Source: a virus | IMG/VR virus record: IMGVR_UViG_3300030042_000323 | Coordinates: 1 to 27,117 of that record | Strand: one strand, 5' to 3' | DNA length: 27,117 nucleotides | In this document: positions 1 through 6,607 of the stretch, in pieces | How positions within the stretch are numbered: position 1 is the stretch's first letter | How the letters are laid out: every line of letters begins with the position of its first letter | The notes under the pieces: generated by a model | Told to the model about the DNA's origin: nothing | The model's database searches: none | Seen by the model: the letters and a program-made list of their open reading frames with translations, nothing else | Program-made: the position numbers and the translations under genes

Positions 1-1212
1 ATGAAAATCTATCTCTACGATACCGACACCGATTGCATAGGCTCCGGCACCTTATCATCTTCCTACATCCAATATCAATTAGAGGAAGCCGCAGGTGAGG
101 ATGTCGAGGTACATATCAGCTCAGTTGGCGGCAGCGCGTTTGATGCCATCGCTATTTACGATCTGCTCAAAAAATATCCGGGCAACGTAACTACCTATAT
201 TGATGCGCTGGCCGCCTCTGCAGCTTCGGTGGTTGCCATGGGCGGTAAAACAGTGGTCATGAGCAAGTACGCCCTGCTCATGATCCACAAACCCATGGTA
301 GGCTCCGGTGGCAATGCCGATGAGTTGCTAAAAGATGTACAGATGCTCAACATCGTACAATCGCGCCTGGCGCAGATATATGTGGATAAAACCGGGTTGG
401 ACGGAGTTACAGTTAACAGCCTTATCAACTCCGTCACCTGGCTATCCGCAGATCAGGCGCTCGATCTTGGTTTTATTGATCTGATCGAGGATTACAGCAC
501 CGATATCACCAATAGCGCCCTAATTAAAAACTATACCAACACCGCCCCGGCGGTTTACCAGCGATGCATAAACAAAATCTTAAACAAAAACACCAATAAC
601 AACATGAACATGGAAAATCAGCAACTTATCGAAAAAACAACATCGGTTTTGGATAAGATCATGAACTACTTTAAGAAAGTAGTGAACAAACAAACCATTA
701 CCGACAAAGGCACGCTGCACCACGCCGGGGCTATGGACGAAGGCACCGAAGTATACCAGGATGCCGATATGACAACCCCGGCAACCAGCGACACCTACAC
801 AACCGCCAATGGCAGCCAAATTGCCGTAAAAGGCGGCCTGGTGCAAACGGTTAGCCCGCCATTGTCTGATCCGGATGCCGATCCCGATCCGGATAGTTTT
901 CAGGATGATGACGATGACATGCCCGACAGTAAATTCACAAAAACAAAAGCCGGCGATGTGCAAAACAGGATCAGATCCATCAAAGCCAAGTTGCATGCCC
1001 AAAACGCCCTGTTAGGAGAAGCGCAAGCCGCCCTCGCAGCCGCTAACGCCCGCCTAAGCAAAACCCGCGAGGAAGTAAAGAACGAGATCAAATCAAACTT
1101 CACGCCCGAAGGTTCCAAACGCAGCAACAAAGCCAAAACCGAACAAACACCCTTCTTCGCACCAACCAGCACACTGGCTAAAAATGCGGTAAAAAAAGCA
1201 ATCTCTAAATAA
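1..1212 (+). CDS. ClpP-like prohead protease with C-terminal scaffold-like region
   Basis: This is a phage head-maturation protease of the ClpP/S14 type, which would process the capsid assembly during procapsid maturation. Residues 1-170 carry the ClpP fold: an SSVGGSAFDA stretch at 40-49, a nucleophile-region SAAS at 73-76 (S73 best fits ClpP Ser97 by spacing), MIHKP with H96, and LGFID with D160. Residues 200-403 lack protease features. They contain a very acidic DPD/D-rich segment near 289-305 and a likely coiled coil near 323-365, as expected of a scaffolding domain fused to the protease. The start coincides with the window edge; MKIYLYDTD is a plausible true N-terminus, but an upstream extension cannot be excluded. 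The major capsid gene lies directly downstream, supporting the role. Confidence 0.88.
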   Translation: MKIYLYDTDTDCIGSGTLSSSYIQYQLEEAAGEDVEVHISSVGGSAFDAIAIYDLLKKYPGNVTTYIDALAASAASVVAMGGKTVVMSKYALLMIHKPMVGSGGNADELLKDVQMLNIVQSRLAQIYVDKTGLDGVTVNSLINSVTWLSADQALDLGFIDLIEDYSTDITNSALIKNYTNTAPAVYQRCINKILNKNTNNNMNMENQQLIEKTTSVLDKIMNYFKKVVNKQTITDKGTLHHAGAMDEGTEVYQDADMTTPATSDTYTTANGSQIAVKGGLVQTVSPPLSDPDADPDPDSFQDDDDDMPDSKFTKTKAGDVQNRIRSIKAKLHAQNALLGEAQAALAAANARLSKTREEVKNEIKSNFTPEGSKRSNKAKTEQTPFFAPTSTLAKNAVKKAISK

Positions 1213-1357
1213 GTAGTAAGTATATAGTATCAAGTACGAAGATTCTTTTCTTGACTCTTGAATCTTATCTCTTGATTCATCTTTCACCTGTACTTGATAC
1301 TTGATACTAACTACTTGATACTAAACTAAAATCAATCAAAATACCCCAAATTAAACA
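1213..1357 (+). repeat. Heptad-phased degenerate repeat spacer with inverted copies
   Basis: The protease-capsid spacer is built of 7-nt words. From 1293 to 1327 five words run in strict phase, three of them identical (cttgata at 1293-1299, 1300-1306 and 1314-1320). A 12-nt inverted copy links 1226-1237 with 1290-1301, and a smaller inner pair (aagattc 1239-1245, gaatctt 1260-1266) nests inside. It is not GC-rich and has no T-run, so it does not look like an ordinary terminator. It may form an RNA hairpin between two co-transcribed genes. Confidence 0.7.
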
Positions 1358-2566
1358 ATGCCACAATTTACATTTACAAACAACACCTATGCCGGCGAAG
1401 CGCTGGCCGGGTTTATGGCCAGCACGCTGCTGGAAGCCGATTCGGTAAAACGCGGCCTGCTAACTGTTATTAACGACGTAAAATCGCGCAAGGTGATACT
1501 TGATGTTGATGACGATGTAGTACTGCAGGATCCATCAGGCATATTTGCCGATCAGGGCACAACCGCCCTGCAAAACGAAAGCTACCTCGACCCGGTAGTA
1601 TTCGAATTTATGAAACAGGAGCAATGGGACAAGCTCATCCAGTCGTGGGAAACCCAAAGCCTTAAACCAGGCGCGTTCTTAGATTATGAAGGCGTGGTCG
1701 ACCTGTCCGACTTCATGGTGCAGCGTTACCTAACCAAAATACAAATAGCTAACGAGCGTTTGTACTGGCTGGGCAAATCGGCCACAAAAGAGGCAGCTTT
1801 TACTGCCGGATTCACCGGCTTATTGCCATCTATTGCCGCCGCAAGCGGTGTTTACAAAGTAGGCCTGGGTAAACCGGCAACATCTATGGCTGCAACAGCT
1901 ATTGATGCAACAGGCCTGGTAACTGTAGCCGATACCTCAACCCTTTCCGACGGCGATGTGGTAACCATTACTGATGTAACCGGTACCAGTAAAGACACCA
2001 CCAACGGCACACCGGGGATAGATATAGACGGGCAATCATATTTCATACAAATAGCCAGCGCCACAACCTTTAAGCTGGTGCGTAACTATAATGAGATAAA
2101 TACCCGTAAGGCGGCAACTTTTGCAAGCACATCTACCGAGGCTACAGTTAGCTACATTAATGCCAGTAACGTATTATCAGTTTTAACCGGCGTTTATGCA
2201 CAGCTTGATCCTGCCGACAGAAGCCAGGACGATTTTAACCTGCAAATCCCTTTACACGTAGGTTATGCCTATGCACAAGCGCAGGCCAACAAAGCAGTTA
2301 ACGTACTTAATGCCTTTACCGATAGCAAAAAGATGGATTACCTGGGTGTGCCGCTGCAATTGATGAACCACTGGCAAGCCAATACCATATTGGGTGCACG
2401 TACATCAAACCTGTTTTTAGGGGTCGATCTGCTGGGCGATGAGTCTGAACTTTCAACAGTTTACATGAAACCCTACACCAATGACAACGTAGTGCGCATG
2501 AAAGCCCGTATGAAAGCTGCCGTAAACTACAAATTCGCTAACGAGATCTTCTACCTGAGCGCTTAA
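1358..2566 (+). CDS. Phage major capsid protein with inserted beta domain
   Basis: This is probably the major capsid (HK97-fold) protein that builds the phage head. Support comes from its position after the protease-scaffold gene, its length of 402 residues, and an overall composition typical of Bacteroidota phage capsids. The N-terminus (about 1-50) is not obviously a cleaved delta domain, which fits a separate scaffold in the preceding gene. Residues about 183-242 (TVADTSTLSDGD ... GQSYFIQIASATTFKL) look like an FCCH-like beta domain of the kind inserted in various phage virion proteins, here probably exposed on the capsid surface. The C-terminal half includes a long helix-rich segment (about 285-330). 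ATG 1358 is the only good start. An alternative is another abundant head protein. Confidence 0.75.
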   Translation: MPQFTFTNNTYAGEALAGFMASTLLEADSVKRGLLTVINDVKSRKVILDVDDDVVLQDPSGIFADQGTTALQNESYLDPVVFEFMKQEQWDKLIQSWETQSLKPGAFLDYEGVVDLSDFMVQRYLTKIQIANERLYWLGKSATKEAAFTAGFTGLLPSIAAASGVYKVGLGKPATSMAATAIDATGLVTVADTSTLSDGDVVTITDVTGTSKDTTNGTPGIDIDGQSYFIQIASATTFKLVRNYNEINTRKAATFASTSTEATVSYINASNVLSVLTGVYAQLDPADRSQDDFNLQIPLHVGYAYAQAQANKAVNVLNAFTDSKKMDYLGVPLQLMNHWQANTILGARTSNLFLGVDLLGDESELSTVYMKPYTNDNVVRMKARMKAAVNYKFANEIFYLSA

Positions 2567-2578
2567 GCGCAATTACTG

Positions 2579-2649
2579 ATTGAGTGAATGAGTGAGTTAG
2601 TGAATATAAATAAAAATCACCCATTCACTAACTCACTCATTCACTCAAT
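2579..2649 (+). repeat. Perfect 27-bp inverted repeat with 17-nt loop, octad-phased
   Basis: Bases 2579-2605 and 2623-2649 are exact reverse complements of each other, separated by an A-rich 17-nt loop. The right arm is itself three 8-nt words in phase (2624-2631, 2632-2639, 2640-2647) of the form YTCACTMA. The structure sits between the capsid gene and the next gene, both on the + strand. The stem is mostly A/T with isolated G/C and lacks a downstream T-run, so a classical terminator is unlikely. An mRNA-stabilising or processing hairpin is possible. Confidence 0.85.
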
Positions 2650-2682
2650 AATTTAACAATCACTAATTCAATAATTAAAAAA

Positions 2683-3270
2683 ATGTCCATTTACAATAAA
2701 ATAAATGCAGGGTTCAGTTTAGGAACAGACGAACCCATCACCGCCGGTATTGAGGATGTCATATACATCTTTAACCAGGATGATATCAGCCTAACATTTG
2801 ATACCACCAACCCGCTTATAGTTACCGGCCTTACCGCTGTTGCCAGCGCAAATGTTTACAAATTCGAAGGCACAAACAATAGCTTCAACACCACTTCTAA
2901 ACTGGCCAAAACATCAGTAGGCCCACGTTATACCGAAGAAATTGACTTTAATATTGCCGGTTTATCAGTTGATATTAAAACACAATTACAAGCCATGGGC
3001 TATGGCCGTGTGTGCGCCATAGCGGTAAACAATTACAACTCCAGCGATTCAGCTATCGAGTTATTCGGTGCCGTAAATGGTTTGATATTAACCGATGCCG
3101 AACGCAGTGCAGCCGATGATACTATGGATGGTGGTTACAAATTAAAACTAACCAATCCCGATAAATTAAAGGAGCCTTACCCACCGCGTGCAGTATCTAT
3201 CCCGCCAACAACCGGCTCCGCAACCTACGCAAGCACAATTGCTGCCATCGAAGCTTTGGTAGCTGCTTAA
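2683..3270 (+). CDS. Phage structural protein of unknown function
   Basis: A 195-residue protein without a motif I can name. It is rich in short beta-prone segments (VIYIFNQDDISLTF; VYKFEGTNN; RYTEEIDFNIAG) with a hydrophobic alanine-rich C-terminus. It has no signal peptide, no membrane segment and one cysteine. Its place between the capsid and portal genes makes a virion role likely: a head decoration protein, a neck component, or a tail-tube-like protein, since tube monomers of many phages are about this size and all-beta. I cannot choose between these. ATG 2683 is preceded by an A-rich leader typical of Bacteroidota. The gene is framed by two foldback spacers. Confidence 0.6.
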   Translation: MSIYNKINAGFSLGTDEPITAGIEDVIYIFNQDDISLTFDTTNPLIVTGLTAVASANVYKFEGTNNSFNTTSKLAKTSVGPRYTEEIDFNIAGLSVDIKTQLQAMGYGRVCAIAVNNYNSSDSAIELFGAVNGLILTDAERSAADDTMDGGYKLKLTNPDKLKEPYPPRAVSIPPTTGSATYASTIAAIEALVAA

Positions 3271-3367
3271 GTTTATGGTTGATGGTTCATTTTGATAGCA
3301 ATTCGACTATGAACCATCTATCTGAAACGAATACCATGAACTATGATCCATCAACCATGAACTATAA
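3271..3367 (+). repeat. Heptad-phased spacer with imperfect foldback
   Basis: Five 7-nt words in phase fill 3333-3367, two of them identical (accatga at 3333-3339 and 3354-3360). The left side (3271-3288) is complementary to 3345-3362 at 16 of 18 positions. An inner 8-bp inverted pair is exact (atggttca 3282-3289, tgaaccat 3310-3317). The spacer separates two + strand phage genes and resembles the other foldback spacers in design but not in sequence. Confidence 0.7.
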
Positions 3368-3372
3368 AATCA

Positions 3373-3654
3373 ATGACTAATAAGAAATATATATTGAAAC
3401 CCGGGAGGCACCAGTTTGCCCCCGGTTCGCACGCGGCGCACAATAATGAAAGCTTAAGCGATGAAGAAGCCGAATGGTACCTGGAAAAGTACCCACATAT
3501 AGCATCATTGTTTGAAAAAAACGAAAATGTTGAAACGTTGGAAAATGGTAAGGTTGAAACGTTGGAGGATGAAAAGTCCGGAATTTCAGAAGATAAATCT
3601 GCAAATCTAAAACAACAGTCACATAAGAAAAACAACGACCTCACCGAAGAATAA
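3373..3654 (+). CDS. Small acidic phage protein of unknown function
   Basis: This 93-residue protein has a conserved-looking N-terminal part (MTNKKYILKPGRHQFAPGS ... LSDEEAEWYLEKYPHIASLF, to about residue 48), the pattern of a short fold seen in small head/tail-region proteins of Bacteroidota phages. From about residue 50 it is low-complexity, charged, and contains a direct duplication (VETLENGK, VETLEDEK) encoded by an octad DNA repeat at 3521-3576. No membrane segment or signal peptide is present. It lies between the unknown structural protein and the portal. The repeated tail is probably disordered and may tolerate changes in repeat number. Function unknown. Confidence 0.6.
   Translation: MTNKKYILKPGRHQFAPGSHAAHNNESLSDEEAEWYLEKYPHIASLFEKNENVETLENGKVETLEDEKSGISEDKSANLKQQSHKKNNDLTEE
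3521..3576 (+). repeat. Octad-phased repeat inside a coding sequence
   Basis: Seven 8-nt words run in phase. The word gttgaaac occurs at 3529-3536 and 3553-3560, each followed by a gttgga(a/g)(a/g) word. The larger unit is 24 nt, that is 8 codons, so the reading frame survives duplication. The design matches the intergenic word arrays on either side of this gene. Confidence 0.7.
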
Positions 3655-3692
3655 CATCATAACCTTACAACATTTAATATTACAACAACAAA

Positions 3693-4982
3693 ATGAAAAC
3701 CTACCTGCCGCAAATTGAACGAAGAATATTAGTAAGGCCAAACCAAACCTTTGGCATACTGAATTACGATATGGATAATGCCTATCCGCAGCGCATGCTC
3801 GAACTGGTAGCCGCCTCGCCTACTGCTAAGGATTGCTGGAATAAAAGGGCAAAATTTATAGCCGGCAACGGTTTCGAACAAACGGATCTGGGCAAACAGG
3901 TGATTAACGGCAATGGCTTAACGCTTGCCAAATTATTAAAGGCTATAGCTACAGATAAGGCGCTGTTCACCGGCTTTGGTATTCATGTAAATTATAATGC
4001 CAATTTTAAAATAGCATCGGTAAACTACATCAAATTCGAAGATATCCGCATGGGTGATACAGATTGCCCGGACACTGCCGGTAAATATGCCATCTATTCT
4101 GATTGGGGCCGCAAAACCTGGAAAAATATCATGCGTAGCAAGATCACTTTCCTTGACAAATACAGTCCCGATCCTGCAACTATTGAACAACAGGTAATTG
4201 ATGCAGGTGGATGGGAAAGCTACAAAGGACAATTATTTTACTTTAACCCCGAAGTAGATGATTATCCGTTGATAGAAGCCGACAGCGTTTGGGAGGATTT
4301 TGAAACCGAAGCAGGTATTAAGATATTCAACAACCGCGAGGTAACTACCGGGTTTTTACCATCAACCATGCTTTTCATGCAATCGCGCCGTGAGGAGGCT
4401 GATAACAGCCGCCCGGATAGTGATGAACAACATTATTACAATACCCCATCGCAACTAGAGAAAGATCTGGGTGCATTTCAGGGGGCCAAAAGTGCGCAAA
4501 AGATCATTGTTATTGAATATGAGGATGAAACCTCAAAGCCCGAGTTTCAACCTTATGCTATCCAAAATAACGATAAGCTGTTTGAAATAACTGAGAAATC
4601 AGTCGAGGCACGCATCATTAAAGGCTTTTCCATTCCAAAAGAATTAATAAATTCTGATAAAATATCAGGATTAAGTAATGGCAGCGAAAAGAAGGAAGCG
4701 ATAAAAGAGTTTAACGATAATACCGCTGCCGACAGGCTTGAACTATCAGAAACGCTGGCCGAAGTATTCAGTCATTTCTATACGATTGTAAATCCAATCG
4801 GCAACTGGAATATCATACCCGTTCCGGCCAATGTAGCCGATGATAATGCAGGCATTCTTGCCGGAACAAGTATCAACCAGTTATTACTCTCAGGTATACC
4901 TGCCGAAAATAAAATAGCTGTTTTAGTTTATGGTTACGGCTTTAAACAAGCAGAAGCCGAAGCAATGGTGTCTCAACAGTGA
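3693..4982 (+). CDS. Phage portal protein
   Basis: This 429-residue protein matches phage portal proteins, the dodecameric ring at one head vertex through which DNA is packaged and the tail attaches. Features that fit are an N-terminal NYDMDNAYPQRMLELVAASPTAKDCWNKRAKFIAGNGFE (about 24-62), the INYIKFEDIRMG-like wing/clip region near 108-120, and a long helical region (about 300-370) with FEITEKSVEARIIKGFSIPKELIN followed by a SNGSEKKEAIKEFND segment. Length is within the usual 400-550. Unusually, the portal gene follows the protease and capsid genes, whereas terminase-portal-protease-capsid is the common order. No terminase gene precedes it here. Confidence 0.8.
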   Translation: MKTYLPQIERRILVRPNQTFGILNYDMDNAYPQRMLELVAASPTAKDCWNKRAKFIAGNGFEQTDLGKQVINGNGLTLAKLLKAIATDKALFTGFGIHVNYNANFKIASVNYIKFEDIRMGDTDCPDTAGKYAIYSDWGRKTWKNIMRSKITFLDKYSPDPATIEQQVIDAGGWESYKGQLFYFNPEVDDYPLIEADSVWEDFETEAGIKIFNNREVTTGFLPSTMLFMQSRREEADNSRPDSDEQHYYNTPSQLEKDLGAFQGAKSAQKIIVIEYEDETSKPEFQPYAIQNNDKLFEITEKSVEARIIKGFSIPKELINSDKISGLSNGSEKKEAIKEFNDNTAADRLELSETLAEVFSHFYTIVNPIGNWNIIPVPANVADDNAGILAGTSINQLLLSGIPAENKIAVLVYGYGFKQAEAEAMVSQQ

Positions 4983-5000
4983 AAACAAGTGCATTCAACC

Positions 5001-5040
5001 ATTCACTAAATCACTAATTCACTTAATCACTAACTCATAA
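5001..5040 (+). repeat. Octad-phased spacer repeat
   Basis: Five 8-nt words in strict phase (5001-5008, 5009-5016, 5017-5024, 5025-5032, 5033-5040). The second and fourth are identical (aatcacta). Unlike the other spacers it has no inverted partner nearby. The core word tcacta is shared with the right arm of the 27-bp inverted repeat at 2623-2649. Confidence 0.65.
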
Positions 5041-5042
5041 CC

Positions 5043-5672
5043 ATGAATCAAATCTATTTGATCAACCAGATCACGTTTCAGAATTACGAAGATCTTTCTG
5101 TAAACATAAAATCCGAACGCGTAAAGGTATTTGTAAAAAAAGCGCAGGAACTTGATCTTAAACCTTTTTTAGGCCACGCCTTGTATTACGACTTTATCCA
5201 ATATTTTAATACAGATGGCACGCTGATGGATAATACACCGCAACCTTACAAAGATCTGTTAAACGGATCAGAATATCTTGACAAATACGGGCATGTAATA
5301 TTGTATGAAGGGCTGTTACCCATGCTGGTGTATTTCACTTTCGCCCGCTTTATTGAGGCCGATGCTATACACTACACAGCCACCGGCCCTATAATAAAGC
5401 ACCATGACAATGGCGATACCCTTTCGCCACAAGAGATTACAAAGCTTGTTCAACAGCAACGCAGTGTAGCAAATGCACATGCCAATGAAGTTGAAAAGTT
5501 TTTATGGGATAACCGTACCGATTTTCCACTATGGCATTACAATGATAAGAACAGGAGTGCCCGGCAAGCAGGCCCACGCATACGCGGGATCGATAAAAAC
5601 GATTTCAATTATCCTGGTGACAGCTGCAGCCAAAACAATGGCATTTTACCAATTAATGAATTTATAAACTGA
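5043..5672 (+). CDS. DUF6712-like phage connector candidate
   Basis: A 209-residue, largely helical protein that resembles the DUF6712 family of Bacteroidota prophages. Typical elements are YLINQITFQNYEDLSVNIKS (3-22), a KAQELDLKPFLG segment (34-45), YKDLLNGSEYLDKYGHVILYEGLLPMLVYFTFARFIEAD (about 62-100) and a C-terminal LWDNRTDFPLWHY-like segment. Being just after the portal gene, it is a good candidate for a head-tail connector/adaptor, but this is positional inference. Its TGA stop overlaps the next ATG (TGATG at 5670-5674), so translation of the two is probably coupled. No membrane or export signal. Confidence 0.65.
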   Translation: MNQIYLINQITFQNYEDLSVNIKSERVKVFVKKAQELDLKPFLGHALYYDFIQYFNTDGTLMDNTPQPYKDLLNGSEYLDKYGHVILYEGLLPMLVYFTFARFIEADAIHYTATGPIIKHHDNGDTLSPQEITKLVQQQRSVANAHANEVEKFLWDNRTDFPLWHYNDKNRSARQAGPRIRGIDKNDFNYPGDSCSQNNGILPINEFIN

Positions 5673-6598
5673 TGGCAGATAAAAAAATAAGTCAATTACC
5701 GGTAGCATCCAGTATTGGCGCTGCCGATGTTTCCGTACTTGTAGGCAGTGATACTGATTATCAGTTTTCATTCACTACCCTGCTTGGCTTTGTTGCTTCA
5801 AATTTATCTGTCGGATCAGGCATTTCATTTGGTATTGCCATACCTCAAAATACTATAGGCAATAATGGCGATGTATTCTTAAAAACAGATACAGCATCAC
5901 TTTACCAAAAGATTAATGGGGCATGGGCGCTTGCTTATACAATACCCACAAGCGCTGCTGGCCCAGATGGCACATTATTATATGGGGATGGTATTCCCGG
6001 CGCCACCATTGGGGCAGATAACGACAGCTATATTGATACCTCTACCGGTATATTCTATTTAAGAACGTCGGGTAGCTGGGCACAAGTATTTTCAATGGCC
6101 ACAGGCCCCCAAGGCCCCCAAGGCCCACAAGGTACCGCAGGTATAGATGGCACAAACGGAACCAATGGAAAAACCATTTTGAGCGGCACAACAAATCCAT
6201 CTAATAGTACCGATGGTGTTGATGGTGATTATTATATCAACCTTTCAACCTATTACTTTTTTGGCCCCAAAGCAGCAGGAATATGGCCGGCTGGGTTTAG
6301 TTTAATAACATCAATAACCTCCAATAGTTATAATACGCCGTTTACCGCAATTACAGGACTTACCATCATGTGGCAAACCGATGTTGTAACAGATACGGTT
6401 ACCTATGCAGCATTATTTGGCAATACTTTGTTTACAAAACCCACTGTATATGCAAAAGGAATTATTAACACAGATGGCAGTTATGAAGTGAACAGCATTG
6501 ATTATAACCTGACGATCACCCTATCTGCCGATGCAAGCCAGATCATCAAATTAACCTTTGACTGGGTCACCCCACAAACCGGAATTATATCTTTTTAG
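5672..6598 (+). CDS. Collagen-like phage fibre protein
   Basis: A 308-residue protein with an N-terminal KKISQLPVASSIGAADVSVLVGSDTDYQF segment, typical of virion-attached ends of Bacteroidota phage fibres. In the middle is a collagen-like Gly-X-Y run (about 145-168: GPQGPQGPQGTAG, then GTNGTNG) that would trimerise as a triple helix. The C-terminal about 110 residues are beta-rich and probably a receptor-facing or trimerisation head. The start overlaps the preceding stop. The next gene encodes a larger fibre/spike, so the two probably act together in host adsorption. Gly-X-Y runs of this type are known to vary in length between relatives. Confidence 0.75.
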   Translation: MADKKISQLPVASSIGAADVSVLVGSDTDYQFSFTTLLGFVASNLSVGSGISFGIAIPQNTIGNNGDVFLKTDTASLYQKINGAWALAYTIPTSAAGPDGTLLYGDGIPGATIGADNDSYIDTSTGIFYLRTSGSWAQVFSMATGPQGPQGPQGTAGIDGTNGTNGKTILSGTTNPSNSTDGVDGDYYINLSTYYFFGPKAAGIWPAGFSLITSITSNSYNTPFTAITGLTIMWQTDVVTDTVTYAALFGNTLFTKPTVYAKGIINTDGSYEVNSIDYNLTITLSADASQIIKLTFDWVTPQTGIISF

Positions 6599-6607
6599 TT
6601 TTTTAAT

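Noticed and set aside
580-1002. Minus-strand 140-codon open frame opposite the protease gene
   Set aside because: It is antisense to a well-supported gene, has an unnatural composition with cysteine/histidine-rich runs, and matches no family.
2579-2649. Rho-independent terminator in the capsid spacer
   Set aside because: The stem is long but A/T-rich, no T-run follows, and the next genes of the operon lie just downstream.
1213-5042. CRISPR array from the repeated spacers
   Set aside because: Words are only 7-8 nt, contiguous and degenerate, with no unique spacers of 30 nt or so and no cas genes in the window.
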